A DNA stretch of 64,000 bases from Ferruginibacter sp. (GCA_013141115.1 JABFRP010000002.1:2716647-2780646); one strand, 5' to 3'. Shown: positions 37,244-47,405, counted from the stretch's first letter. The notes: generated from the letters alone by a model not told the origin. Numbers and translations are program-made.

Positions 37244-39766
37244 CTATTTCCAGTCCTTTGCTTTTACCTGTTCTCTCATTGGTTCAAATTTTGCACTGGG
37301 ATCTTTTTCTTCGGGAGCATTTACAAAATGCGAAAAACGTTTGCGTAATTCCGGTGTTTCAATGGCTGCTTTCCATTCGCATTCATAAGTATCAACGTGA
37401 TTAGCCATGTCAGCTTCCCATTGTGTATTCATACCTAAAGCATCATCTATCACCACTGTTTTTAAATAGCCAATACCGCCTTCCATTTTATTTAACCAGG
37501 TGGCAGTACGGGTAAGAGGATCGGCAGTTTTTACATAAAACATTAAAAACCTGTCGAGGTATTTAATACAGGTTTCCTCATCAATATCGGTGGCTAATAA
37601 TAATGCATGTTGTGGTTTGCTGCCACCATTGCCACATACATAAAGGTTCCAGCCTTTTTCGGTAGCGATGATACCAAAATCTTTACTCTGTGCTTCGGCA
37701 CATTCTCTTATGCAGCCGCTAACACCGCCTTTTAATTTGTGTGGAGATCTCAAGCCTCTGTACCTTTCTTCTACTTTGATAGCAAAACTAACACTGTCGT
37801 GTAGCCCAAATCTGCACCAGGTACTACCCACACAACTTTTTACAGTACGTAAACTTTTTCCATAAGCATGGCCGCTTTCAAAACCGGCATCAATCAATTC
37901 TTCCCAGATATTAGGCAGGTCAGACAAGTGTGCGCCAAACAAATCGATGCGCTGACCACCGGTAATTTTTGTGTAGAGGTTATATTTTTTTGCTACCTGT
38001 CCAATCACAATTAATTTATCCGGCGTAATTTCTCCGCCAGGAATACGGGGTACAACAGAATACGTACCACCTTTTTGTATGTTGGCTAAAAAACGATCGT
38101 TACTGTCTTGTGCTGTATCATTGCCTTTCTTTAAAATAATTTCATTCCATAAACTTGCCAGGATAGAAGCAACAGGAGGTTTGCATAATTCGCAACCATC
38201 GCCTTTACCAAACATGTTCAGTACTTCGTCGTAGGTTTTTAGTTTGTTTATTTTTACCAGGTCAAATAATTCCTGGCGGCTGTAATTAAAATGTTCGCAT
38301 AATACATTGTGTACAATTTTTCCATTGGCTTTCAGTGTGTGTGTTACCAGGTCTTTTATCATTGGTACACAACCTCCGCAACCTGTTCCTGCTTTGGTAC
38401 ATTTTTTTATCGCATCTATAGTTTCGCAATTATTTTCTGTAACACTATTGCATATCATTCCTTTGGTAACAGCTTCGCAACTGCAGATCAATGCATCATC
38501 GGGTAAGCCTGTAATACCAGCACCCGCTACTTCTTCTCCACCACGGCTTCCTAAAATAATATCTTCCGGATTAGGAGGAAGTACCACTTTGTTTTTTACG
38601 GTTTGCAATAACATATTGTATTGCTCCGCATCACCTACTAATATGCCGCCCAATAATGTTTTGCCATCGGCACTGATATTAATTCTTTTGTAAACACCTT
38701 TGTTGGTATCATTGATGGCAACAGAAGTAATGCCTTCTCCATTAGCAAACGGATCGCCAAAGCTGGCTACATCAACACCAATCAGTTTTAATTTGGTACT
38801 CATATCGTAAGGAGAAAAACTTCTAACCCCTAAAGGAGAATTATTGATGTTTGCGATTAAATTGTCTGCAACAATTTGTGCCATTTCGTAACCTGGTGCC
38901 ACTAAACCATAGATCATACCTTCAAATAAAGCACATTCTCCAATGGCATAAATATTTTCATCGCTGGTTTGTAATTTTTGATTTACCACAATACCACCTC
39001 TTTGTCCAACTGTTAAGCCGCTTAATTTAGCCAGCTCGTCTCTTGGCTTAATACCTGCAGAAATCACCAGCATATCTACATCAATTTTACTGTCGTTGGC
39101 AAACTGCATTCCTGTTATCGCATCATCGCCTAAAATTTGTGAAGTATTAGTATTGGTAAGAATTTTTAAGCCCAGTGTTTCTAATTTTGTTTTTAATACA
39201 TTGCTGCCCACTTCATCAATCTGGCGTGGCATTAATCTTGGAGCAAATTCAATTACCGAAGTATCTGTAACACCCAGGTCTATCATTGCCTTGGCAGCTT
39301 CCAGACCTAAAAGGCCACCACCAATAACAGCGCCTTTTTTTGCTTTTTTGGCCCAGGCAGTCATCATTTCTAAATCTTCAATGGTTCTATATATAAATAC
39401 ACCATTTTTTTCGGTGCCGGGAATAGGAGGAACAAATGCTGCGGAGCCGGTAGCTAAAATCAATACATCATAAGGAACCGTAAGCCCTTTATGAGAGTCG
39501 ACTGTTTTTTCGGTTCTGTTGATTTGTGCAATGGGATCGCCAAGATGAAGGGTGATATTATTTTCGGCATACCAGCTGGCAGGCGCCATAGTTAGGTCTT
39601 CGGCAGATTTACCTGCAAAATATTCACTCAGGTGAACCCTGTCGTACGCCGGACGGATCTCTTCGCCAAAAACAGTAATGTTAAACTGATTAGAGTTGGA
39701 TTTAGCTACCAGTTTTTCGCAAAACTTGTAGCCAACCATGCCGTTGCCGATAATTAGTATATTCAT
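37244..39766 (-). CDS. nirB: NAD(P)H-dependent nitrite reductase large subunit
   Basis: FAD/NAD domains, two BFD-like [2Fe-2S] segments (CSCEAVTKGMIC, CGGCVPM), siroheme motif SCVGSTWCRFGLHDS / GCIRECAEAQSKDFG. Confidence 0.96.
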   Translation of the reverse strand: MNILIIGNGMVGYKFCEKLVAKSNSNQFNITVFGEEIRPAYDRVHLSEYFAGKSAEDLTMAPASWYAENNITLHLGDPIAQINRTEKTVDSHKGLTVPYDVLILATGSAAFVPPIPGTEKNGVFIYRTIEDLEMMTAWAKKAKKGAVIGGGLLGLEAAKAMIDLGVTDTSVIEFAPRLMPRQIDEVGSNVLKTKLETLGLKILTNTNTSQILGDDAITGMQFANDSKIDVDMLVISAGIKPRDELAKLSGLTVGQRGGIVVNQKLQTSDENIYAIGECALFEGMIYGLVAPGYEMAQIVADNLIANINNSPLGVRSFSPYDMSTKLKLIGVDVASFGDPFANGEGITSVAINDTNKGVYKRINISADGKTLLGGILVGDAEQYNMLLQTVKNKVVLPPNPEDIILGSRGGEEVAGAGITGLPDDALICSCEAVTKGMICNSVTENNCETIDAIKKCTKAGTGCGGCVPMIKDLVTHTLKANGKIVHNVLCEHFNYSRQELFDLVKINKLKTYDEVLNMFGKGDGCELCKPPVASILASLWNEIILKKGNDTAQDSNDRFLANIQKGGTYSVVPRIPGGEITPDKLIVIGQVAKKYNLYTKITGGQRIDLFGAHLSDLPNIWEELIDAGFESGHAYGKSLRTVKSCVGSTWCRFGLHDSVSFAIKVEERYRGLRSPHKLKGGVSGCIRECAEAQSKDFGIIATEKGWNLYVCGNGGSKPQHALLLATDIDEETCIKYLDRFLMFYVKTADPLTRTATWLNKMEGGIGYLKTVVIDDALGMNTQWEADMANHVDTYECEWKAAIETPELRKRFSHFVNAPEEKDPSAKFEPMREQVKAKDWK

Positions 39767-39893
39767 GCTGCAATTTTTAGTTTAACAAAATGCAGCAAGC
39801 AATCGTATTATTATAAAATATATCTAATTTATTTCGTGCGGTAGCGCAAAAAAATAACTTTTAATATGTTTTATATCATAAAAATAAGGTTAA

Positions 39894-39912
39894 ATATTTG
39901 TAAAGCAAATAT
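39894..39912. promoter_or_regulatory. inverted repeat in nirB-crp divergent intergenic region (candidate operator)
   Basis: ATATTTG-taaag-CAAATAT. Confidence 0.35.
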
Positions 39913-40039
39913 ATTTATAAATATTTATCATATAGATATAATTGCAATATCTTTTTTAATGTCAACATTGGTAATCATAAAATACTGACTGTAAATATTT
40001 TATTTATAATTTTGAGGACGAAATACTAAAAAAGGTAAA

Positions 40040-40732
40040 ATGATATTAAAAAAATATAAATGTGATTTAAAGAGTTGTACGCTTTGTTTATCGTGCAGTA
40101 AAGAGTGGTTACCTGCAATTGATGCTAATAGAAAAGTGTTTCATCTTAAAAAAGGGGAGTTGTTGTTTAGAGAAGGGGATGAAGTAAAAGGGATGTTCTT
40201 TATTCACTCTGGTTTGATAAAAGTGCATAAGCGCTGGGACGAAGAAAAAGAAATGATTTTACGTTTTGCAAATAAGGGGGCAATTGTTGGGCATAGAGGA
40301 TTGGGGAGTGATACTATTTATCCTGTTTCGGGAACGGCATTGGCAAGTACTGAGGTATGTTTTGTGGATATGGATTTTTTTACGGCTACATTAAAAGTGA
40401 ACCCGGATTATATGTATCAGCTGTTGATGTTTTTTGCGGCTGAATTAAAAGAATCAGAAAAGCGTATGCGTAACCTGGCGCATATGAGTACCAAGGGAAG
40501 GATAGCTTATGCGTTAACTTCTCTGCATGAAAAATTTGGAGTGGATGCTGATGGCTATTTAAATATCGTTTTGTCACGGCAGGATCTGGCATCCTATACA
40601 GGCACTACTTACGAAACCTTGTTTAAAATGATGAATGAATTTTCGGCAGAAAATATTTTACGCTTTTTAGAAAAGAAGATCGCTATTGTTAACCTGGCCT
40701 TACTAAAACAGGTATACGAAGGGCAACAATAA
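40040..40732 (+). CDS. Crp/Fnr family transcriptional regulator
   Basis: cNMP-binding domain FHLKKGELLFREGDEVKGMFFIHSGLIKVHK; HTH LSRQDLASYTGTTYETLFKMMNEF. Confidence 0.93.
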   Translation: MILKKYKCDLKSCTLCLSCSKEWLPAIDANRKVFHLKKGELLFREGDEVKGMFFIHSGLIKVHKRWDEEKEMILRFANKGAIVGHRGLGSDTIYPVSGTALASTEVCFVDMDFFTATLKVNPDYMYQLLMFFAAELKESEKRMRNLAHMSTKGRIAYALTSLHEKFGVDADGYLNIVLSRQDLASYTGTTYETLFKMMNEFSAENILRFLEKKIAIVNLALLKQVYEGQQ

Positions 40733-40766
40733 AAAACCGGCATATGAGTGAAATGCCGGTTTACCT
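40730..40766 (+). terminator. terminator after Crp/Fnr gene
   Basis: AAACCGGCATatgagtgaAATGCCGGTTT. Confidence 0.75.
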
Positions 40767-40831
40767 AGGTTAAATTTCTTATGAGCTGTATTTTTTTTCT
40801 ACGGTATATGCATTTTGTTAGTTGTTTGCCT

Positions 40832-41425
40832 TTACTGTCTGTTCACTGTGTAACTGAGTTCAGTTACACCGCTGTTAAATTGCCGGGTAGTTAATAGTTT
40901 CAGGTTTATTTTATCTTTTATGCCTGCAAATAATGGAATACCTTGTCCAAGAATAACAGGATTAACAAATAGCCAGTAACCGTCAATTAAGTTCAGTTGC
41001 ATAAGTGAATGGGTTGCTGTCGGGCTACCAAAAAGCAGGATTTCTTCATTTTCGCTACCGCCTGATGCGGAACGTGATTGTTTTATTTCATTTATGCTAT
41101 CCGAAATATTGTTGCTAATAATTTTTGTGTTAGCCAAATTCGATTCTTTCAGAGATTTTGATAAAACAATTTTGTGAACTTTGCTATACCACTTTGAATG
41201 TTCAATGTCGTGCCTGGTTGCTGCCGACTTATTTGCGGCAGTGGGCCAGTAATTTTCCATCATCTCGTAAGTTGCCCGTCCGTATAATGCAGTGTCACCT
41301 TTGCTGATTCGCTTTTCAACATGGTTAAAAATCTCTTCATCAACTTTGATCCAGTCCATTTCTCCGTTTAGGCCTGCTACAAAACCATCAAGTGATATGT
41401 GCATAAATGAAATTATTTTTCTCAT
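40832..41425 (-). CDS. dihydrofolate reductase family protein (RibD C-terminal-like)
   Basis: MRKIISFMHISLDGFVAGLNGEMDWI; YGRATYEMMENYWP. Confidence 0.9.
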   Translation of the reverse strand: MRKIISFMHISLDGFVAGLNGEMDWIKVDEEIFNHVEKRISKGDTALYGRATYEMMENYWPTAANKSAATRHDIEHSKWYSKVHKIVLSKSLKESNLANTKIISNNISDSINEIKQSRSASGGSENEEILLFGSPTATHSLMQLNLIDGYWLFVNPVILGQGIPLFAGIKDKINLKLLTTRQFNSGVTELSYTVNRQ

Positions 41426-41454
41426 ATTTTTTTATTTTCAAATGATTGTTAGTT

Positions 41455-41698
41455 TTTAATTTTCTACAAATTGTTTTAGTGATATACCGGTAATATGTGT
41501 TCAGCCTTCCATAAAATTTTCTTTTGCAAAAGCATTGTTGCTGGTTGCAGGAAAGGTTTCAAGACCGGCATGTGTTAATTTTAATTTTGTTTTTCTCCTT
41601 GGGCTGATAATTCAAATGTAACAAAGGAGTTACCTTTAAAGCCGTGGTACCGCCAGCTGTAAGTTATTATTTTTTCAAATTTATTTGTACCGTCTTTA
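41455..41698 (-). pseudogene. SRPBCC/AHSA1 C-terminal remnant
   Basis: Reading with one frame change gives TNKFEKIITYSWRYHGFKGNSFVTFELSAQGEK/TKLKLTHAGLETFPATSNNAFAKENFMEG*THITGISLKQFVEN; frameshift plus internal TGA, no 5' half. Confidence 0.7.
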
Positions 41699-42151
41699 TT
41701 ATTTTTCCGCAAGCTCCTTTAATCGTTGCAATGCAACGGGCCAGGTTTTTATAAAGTAGTCTTTATATTCGGCATCTATATCTAATTCCACTGCCACCAT
41801 GGTTTTTTCACCTGCTTCGGTAAGGGTATAATTTTCCATGGCACCGGCCCATGCTTTTACTTTATCACTGGTGGTATCTTCCACACCGTTTTTTACCACA
41901 CCCATGTGCTCAAAAGACATAAATTCGTTTGGCCTGTTTGCAGCAACCTTGCTTACCATACCGCCGCTGCCACCGCTGCCATCTGGACCAAGAAATAAAA
42001 CTTTGGTATCCACTTTCCAGTTATCGGTTTGGGCATAAGAGCCTTCATAAAATGCAGCGGTCCAGTTCCTGTAATTGGCATCTTCCCAAAGTGCATTCCA
42101 CACTTTTTCTTTGGGCGCATTAATACTGGTAGAGAAATTTAACTTTTCCAT
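41699..42151 (-). CDS. SRPBCC (AHSA1-like) protein
   Basis: FSTSINAPKEKVWNALWEDANYRNWTAAFYEGS. Confidence 0.88.
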   Translation of the reverse strand: MEKLNFSTSINAPKEKVWNALWEDANYRNWTAAFYEGSYAQTDNWKVDTKVLFLGPDGSGGSGGMVSKVAANRPNEFMSFEHMGVVKNGVEDTTSDKVKAWAGAMENYTLTEAGEKTMVAVELDIDAEYKDYFIKTWPVALQRLKELAEK

Positions 42152-42170
42152 ATAAGTAAAGTTTTAATAA

Positions 42171-42950
42171 TTATTTTTTGTCAATCATTTTAATGATCTC
42201 ATTAATTATTCTCAACAGTTCTGTTTTATTTTTTTCTGCATCTGCTTTATCTTTAAAGTGTACCAGTCGCCTGTCTTTATATTCACCTTCTAATAAATTA
42301 CTTTTTACTTTTACCACTGCAGGGTGATGAAAGATGAGTAATAATTTGTGTGTTTTGTAAGGGCCAAACGTAAGTATGTCTTCTTTGTAATAGTAACTGG
42401 GGGCATTCCATTTTATCCGTTCACTAAGTTTTGTACTGCTGCTTTTAATAATTTTTTGTACTGCTTCTATTTCTTTTTTTGCTGCGGCGTCTAATTTATT
42501 TATCCATTCCTTCACCTGCTCTTCATCGGTAAGTTTTGCAGGCTTTGCTTTTTTTATTGCAGTTTTAACAGGTTTTTTAACTGTTGCTTTTTCGTTATTT
42601 TGTGCTACCCTGAATTTTACTATTTGCGTTATTAGTTTAAGCGGTAAAGGTTTACCCAAAGGAAATTGTACAGAACCTTTGCCACTTTTATAACCTGATA
42701 ATTCTTTCGCAAAAGCTTCATGCCCCAACGGCGTACCGTAAAAACCAATATGATTTTTATAGCCGGCAAAATATACCAGCACGCCATTTAGTTTATAAGC
42801 AGGCATCATATAACTTATCAATTCTTCTGCTTTTGGTGCAGCGGTTTTAATGATTTTACGTAAACTTTCTAAAGCAGCTTTTACATCCGGTGGAAACTGT
42901 GCTATATATTCATCTACATTTTTAGCTACTTTGTTTTTATTCATTGCCAT
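42171..42950 (-). CDS. protein with two DUF1801-like domains
   Basis: VDEYIAQFPPDVKAALESLRKIIKTAAPKAEELISYMMPAYKLNG and WINKLDAAAKKEIEAVQKIIKSSSTKLSERIKWNAPSYYY. Confidence 0.85.
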   Translation of the reverse strand: MAMNKNKVAKNVDEYIAQFPPDVKAALESLRKIIKTAAPKAEELISYMMPAYKLNGVLVYFAGYKNHIGFYGTPLGHEAFAKELSGYKSGKGSVQFPLGKPLPLKLITQIVKFRVAQNNEKATVKKPVKTAIKKAKPAKLTDEEQVKEWINKLDAAAKKEIEAVQKIIKSSSTKLSERIKWNAPSYYYKEDILTFGPYKTHKLLLIFHHPAVVKVKSNLLEGEYKDRRLVHFKDKADAEKNKTELLRIINEIIKMIDKK

Positions 42951-42973
42951 AAACAGTATTTTAAAACGTAAAA

Positions 42974-43825
42974 TTATTCAGCCGCTTTTTCCAAAGCAGC
43001 AATGTCAAATTTTTTCATTTGCATAAATGCCTCCATTACTTTACCGGCTTTTGCAGGGTTGCTCATTAGCTTACCCAGTACCTTTGGTACAATTTGCCAT
43101 GATACGCCAAATTTATCTTTTAACCAGCCGCACATACTTTCTTTTCCACCGTCAGCAGTAAGTGTATTCCAGAAATAATCTATCTCTTGCTGATCTTTAC
43201 ATTCCACTACAAATGAAATGGCTTCATTAAAAGCAAAATTGTGATTGCCAAAACCATCCATCGCCATAAATACTTTTCCATCTGCAATAAACTGCGAATG
43301 TTTTACTTTACCGGCTTGTTCGGCTCCTTCATTTTCCTGGTATAGTAAAATGCCGCTGATTGATGATGCAGGAAATACTCCCGTATAATATTTTACAGCA
43401 GCTTCGGCCCTGCCATAATTATTGCCAACAAATAAAAAGGTGGGTGTTATTTTTTGATTTACATCGGTGTATTTTCCTTTCATAATTTGCCAGGAAAGAC
43501 CAAATTTATCCTGGCAAAAACCATATTTTTCACTCCAGTCGTATTTGTTGAGCGCCATCATTACCATACCGTTGTCAGTTAATTTTTCCCACAACATATT
43601 AATCTCTTCATCCGATTGGCAGATAACCATAAATGAAATGGAAGGATTGGTTTTAAACATGGGGCCACCGTTTAAACCCATAAACTTTTGTCCGTTTAAT
43701 TCAAAATTTACCACCATGGGTGTATCGGCGGTAATTTTAGAATCGGGAAAAAGGCCGCAATAAAATTCAGCAGCGGCTTTGGCATTGCCATCGTACCAGA
43801 TGCAGGGGTGAATATTGTTGTTCAT
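42974..43825 (-). CDS. VOC/PhnB-like protein, tandem domains
   Basis: HPCIWYDGNAKAAAEFYCGLFPDSKI; two PhnB-like halves. Confidence 0.88.
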   Translation of the reverse strand: MNNNIHPCIWYDGNAKAAAEFYCGLFPDSKITADTPMVVNFELNGQKFMGLNGGPMFKTNPSISFMVICQSDEEINMLWEKLTDNGMVMMALNKYDWSEKYGFCQDKFGLSWQIMKGKYTDVNQKITPTFLFVGNNYGRAEAAVKYYTGVFPASSISGILLYQENEGAEQAGKVKHSQFIADGKVFMAMDGFGNHNFAFNEAISFVVECKDQQEIDYFWNTLTADGGKESMCGWLKDKFGVSWQIVPKVLGKLMSNPAKAGKVMEAFMQMKKFDIAALEKAAE

Positions 43826-43853
43826 GTCAATCGTTTTTTATTGTTGTTGAAAG

Positions 43854-44387
43854 TTAGTTTTCTAAATTAGTTTTCATGTTCACCAAATTTTGCAGCATGT
43901 CTTTACCTATTAATTTATCCATAAATAAGTTCATCACATTCAGCGGAAATTTTTGTTTGCCGGTGAATATATTGCTTACTTTAGTTTGAGTAGCAGAAAG
44001 TGCTGTTACATCAGTGTGGGCATAATTGGTAGCTTCAAAAGGTTTTTTAAATCGAACTTCCACATCCATACTTTCGCCTTCAGTCAATTTAATTATTTCC
44101 TGTGCGCCAATGCCCACATTTTTATCATCGCTCGTCCACGAAGAAATAAAACCAACAGTACCATCCGTACCGGTGTATACTATTTTTACGTTAGGGTCTT
44201 TCATTACCCAAACGCTGTATTTTTCCTGGTTCTTTATTAATTTAAGATAATTGAAAACCTCGGCTTTAGGTTTGTCAATGATGATCTGCTTCTCTAATCT
44301 GAAATCTTTTTTTGTTACCAATGCAAGAAGCAGAAACAATGCAATAATGGCGCCGATCACCGCCAGGGTGTACAATAAAATGGTCAT
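43854..44387 (-). CDS. membrane-anchored SRPBCC protein
   Basis: TM helix then KQIIIDKPKAEVFNYLKLIKNQEKYSVWVMKDPN. Confidence 0.85.
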   Translation of the reverse strand: MTILLYTLAVIGAIIALFLLLALVTKKDFRLEKQIIIDKPKAEVFNYLKLIKNQEKYSVWVMKDPNVKIVYTGTDGTVGFISSWTSDDKNVGIGAQEIIKLTEGESMDVEVRFKKPFEATNYAHTDVTALSATQTKVSNIFTGKQKFPLNVMNLFMDKLIGKDMLQNLVNMKTNLEN

Positions 44388-44428
44388 GTTGTGTTTTTTA
44401 GTATTGTTAAAAAGGCATGGTAAGATAT

Positions 44429-44647
44429 TTATTCTTTTTTTCCTTTAAAAGTTGCATAAACTGCCATCGCATGCCCTTGGCCTAAATCAAAATCTTTTTT
44501 TAGCCAGTCAACAATTTCGCCGGCTTTTACGCCTTCTTTAAGCAACCCGTCTTTAAGTAAGCCTTTTTTTGTGGCTAATTTTTTAAAATCTTCAGGTGTT
44601 TTACCTGTCTTTGTTTTTATATTATCGATATACGCCTGAAATGACAT
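44429..44647 (-). CDS. DUF4287 domain protein
   Basis: AYIDNIKTKTGKTPEDFKKLATKKGLL...EIVDWLKKDFDLGQGHAMAVYATFKGKK. Confidence 0.9.
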   Translation of the reverse strand: MSFQAYIDNIKTKTGKTPEDFKKLATKKGLLKDGLLKEGVKAGEIVDWLKKDFDLGQGHAMAVYATFKGKKE

Positions 44648-44667
44648 AACTAAAGATTTAATGGCGA

Positions 44668-45039
44668 TTAGTTTTTAACTGCACTTAGTTTATGATAAAA
44701 TACATAAGATAAAATACCCAAGATAAACGGCAACAGCATAAACAACATTTGCGGATTAAAAGGCATTGCTGATAGCATGGAATATACTGCGCCGATCAAA
44801 TCAAAAAATAATCCTGCATAGGCCCATTCTTTTATTCTTGGGTATCCGGGTATCAATATGGCAATAACACCCAATGTTTTTGCAACGCCGATAAATACCG
44901 TAAAATAATTGGGATATCCCAATTGCTTCATAAAAGTTACAGCCTCGGCGGAAAGCATTATATCGGGTATTGAAGAAAATAACATGAATGCTCCAAACAG
45001 GCCGGTAAAAACCCAATACAAAGTTTTTGTCTTTTTCAT
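44668..45039 (-). CDS. DoxX-like membrane protein
   Basis: Four TM helices, LGYPNYFTVFIGVAKTLGVIAILIPGYPRIKEWAYAGLFFDLIGA. Confidence 0.88.
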   Translation of the reverse strand: MKKTKTLYWVFTGLFGAFMLFSSIPDIMLSAEAVTFMKQLGYPNYFTVFIGVAKTLGVIAILIPGYPRIKEWAYAGLFFDLIGAVYSMLSAMPFNPQMLFMLLPFILGILSYVFYHKLSAVKN

Positions 45040-45050
45040 TTTGTGCTATT

Positions 45051-45407
45051 TTAGTTTTTGTCTGTTACAATACAATAAGAAGTTATGTTTTTTAGTAAGC
45101 CATCTTTAAAATGATAAACATCACAGGAGGAAAGGTGAGTTGTTTTACTTTCTGTATTCACAAATTGAGCTGTACCATCTATTGCAACAGTGGAATTATC
45201 AGCAATTATATTGCTGATGGTAAATGTGGTGGTAACTGATGCAAAATAGGCTGCAGTATTATTACAGAATTTAATTACTGCGGCCTTTCCTTTTACCAGT
45301 TTATCGCCAACAATATTCCATTCAATATCTTCGGCAAGAAAGTGATAACTGAATTTAAAATTGCCGTTTGAAAAAGCCTCGCAGATTTGTTTGTAAGTGG
45401 GTTGCAT
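45051..45407 (-). CDS. SnoaL/NTF2-like protein
   Basis: FSYHFLAEDIEWNIVGDKLVKGKAAVIKFCNN. Confidence 0.82.
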   Translation of the reverse strand: MQPTYKQICEAFSNGNFKFSYHFLAEDIEWNIVGDKLVKGKAAVIKFCNNTAAYFASVTTTFTISNIIADNSTVAIDGTAQFVNTESKTTHLSSCDVYHFKDGLLKNITSYCIVTDKN

Positions 45408-45461
45408 ATGTTATGTGATACTATTTTTTAAATCATCATTCGCTTTGTGTCAAAGCAGTTT

Positions 45462-45617
45462 TTAATTTACTAATGCATTATTGCCAATGCCATTAAGTGC
45501 AGCAATTTCTTTTTCGCTGTATCTTGCAAGCTGCTGCAATGTAGTAATTTTTTTATTTGCCAATGCGCCCAATGCAGGGGCAGCTAATGGTACCGGAAAA
45601 TATTTTTTCTTTTCCAT
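45462..45617 (-). CDS. small helix-hairpin-helix-like protein (51 aa), missing from the ORF track
   Basis: MEKKKYFPVPLAAPALGALANKKITTLQQLARYSEKEIAALNGIGNNALVN; resembles RNAP alpha-CTD/HhH fold segments. Confidence 0.65.
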   Translation of the reverse strand: MEKKKYFPVPLAAPALGALANKKITTLQQLARYSEKEIAALNGIGNNALVN

Positions 45618-45623
45618 AAAATT

Positions 45624-46040
45624 TTATTGCTGAGTTTTATCAAAATGTAATAACCATTGATTGCCAAACTTATCTGTTAGGTCGCCAAATAAAGCGCCCC
45701 AGAAAGAAATTTCCAAAGGGTGCGTTGCCCTGCCGCCAGCAGATAATTTTTCATAAAAAGCCCTTGTCTCTTCTTCACTGCTGCAATTAAGCATTAATGA
45801 AACAGCATTGCCTTTTATTAATCCTTTATCGGCTACCATATCGGATGCCATAATGGTCAATGCGCCATTAGTTAATGTAGCATGCAGAATGCAATCTCTC
45901 ATTATAGGCGGCATCTTGTCTGCCAATGGCGATTCGCCAACGGTTTGAAAAGTTAATTCCCCTCTCAGGCAATTTTTATAAAATGTCATCGCTTCCCTGC
46001 AATTGCCATTAAAAGTTAAGTAAGTATTTATTTGTGTCAT
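45624..46040 (-). CDS. VOC/PhnB-like protein
   Basis: YLTFNGNCREAMTFYKNCLRGELTFQTVGESP. Confidence 0.9.
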   Translation of the reverse strand: MTQINTYLTFNGNCREAMTFYKNCLRGELTFQTVGESPLADKMPPIMRDCILHATLTNGALTIMASDMVADKGLIKGNAVSLMLNCSSEEETRAFYEKLSAGGRATHPLEISFWGALFGDLTDKFGNQWLLHFDKTQQ

Positions 46041-46054
46041 GTTTTTTATGGTAT

Positions 46055-46276
46055 TTAATTATCGGGTAAAATTGCTGCATGGCAGCCATTGTTTTTTAAC
46101 CAGCTGATAAAATGGGTAATTACAATATTGCCATTGTCTGCTACAATACGAAGTATTTTATCGCAATCATCCAGGTCGAAATTGGCTTTGTAACCGGCAA
46201 ATGTTTTATGTATTTGTTGTACCAGTTGTTTGGCCTGGTCCGGACAATTGATGTTCGTTTTAAAAACCGCTATCAT
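46055..46276 (-). CDS. small hypothetical protein, HMA-fold-like
   Basis: VFKTNINCPDQAKQLVQQIHKTFAGYKANFDLDDCDKILRI. Confidence 0.65.
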   Translation of the reverse strand: MIAVFKTNINCPDQAKQLVQQIHKTFAGYKANFDLDDCDKILRIVADNGNIVITHFISWLKNNGCHAAILPDN

Positions 46277-46421
46277 TACCGAATATTTAATTACAATACA
46301 AACTTAGTTTTCTTAATTAGTAATTGCAATGTGCAAAAACGACAATCAAAGGGGTTGATTACGACAGTCAACTTCCTTACCTTTATTGCAGTAATTTCTT
46401 TAAGACAGAAAATTTTGAATA

Positions 46422-47405
46422 ATGAAACATGTATCAATATTAGTACCTGAATCTTCGGTAATAGAAGCCATTGCCGACCCCCGGTATATGTTTACCGCAG
46501 TAAACCAATTTTTGCAATCAGCAGGTAAACCGGCATTGTTTAATGTACAGTTGGTAGCAATAAAACCCGAAGTAAAATTAGATAACAGCGTATTTTCTGT
46601 TCATGCAGATGTGTTGCTGAAAAATGTAAAAAAGACCGACCTTATTTTTATTCCTGCTTTAACAGGCAACATAAAAAATGCATTGGAACTGAACAAAGAT
46701 TTGATTCCCTGGATACAGGAACAATATAAAAATGGGGCGGAAGTGGCATCACTTTGTTTGGGCGCTTTTTTATTAGCTGCTACAGGATTGTTAAAAGGAA
46801 AACAATGCAGCACCCATTGGTTATTTGCCAACGATTTTAGAAATATGTTTCCGGATGTGGAGCTTGTAGATGGCAGTATAATTACAGAAGAACAAGGTTT
46901 GTACAGCAGCGGCGGTGCTAATAGTTACTGGAATTTACTTTTATATCTTGTAGAAAAGTATACCAACAGAGATATTGCCATTTTAGCATCTAAATTTTTT
47001 GCAATAGAAATTGACCGCAGCAGCCAGAATGCTTTTATGATGTTTCAGGGACAAAAAGAGCATGAAGATGATGCCATAAAAAAAGCGCAGGAATTTATTG
47101 AAGACAATTATTGTGATAAAATTACTGTAGATAACCTGGCTGATAAATTTGCTATTGGCAGACGAAGTTTTGAACGGCGCTTTAAAAAAGCTACCAACAA
47201 TACCGTGGTGGAATATATGCAGCGTGTAAAAATTGAAGCAGCAAAAAGAAGTTTTGAAAGCAGCCGTAAAAATATTAATGAAGTAATGTTTGATGTGGGG
47301 TATACCGACACCAAAGCCTTTCGTACAATATTTAAAAAAATAACTGGTTTAACGCCGGTAGAATACCGGAATAAATATAATAAGCCAGCACTTGAGCTGG
47401 CTTAA
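46422..47405 (+). CDS. GlxA-type AraC regulator (DJ-1/PfpI domain + AraC HTH)
   Basis: VASLCLGAFLLAATGLLKGKQCSTHW; C-term KITVDNLADKFAIGRRSFERRFKKATNNTVVEYMQRVKIEAAKR. Confidence 0.93.
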   Translation: MKHVSILVPESSVIEAIADPRYMFTAVNQFLQSAGKPALFNVQLVAIKPEVKLDNSVFSVHADVLLKNVKKTDLIFIPALTGNIKNALELNKDLIPWIQEQYKNGAEVASLCLGAFLLAATGLLKGKQCSTHWLFANDFRNMFPDVELVDGSIITEEQGLYSSGGANSYWNLLLYLVEKYTNRDIAILASKFFAIEIDRSSQNAFMMFQGQKEHEDDAIKKAQEFIEDNYCDKITVDNLADKFAIGRRSFERRFKKATNNTVVEYMQRVKIEAAKRSFESSRKNINEVMFDVGYTDTKAFRTIFKKITGLTPVEYRNKYNKPALELA

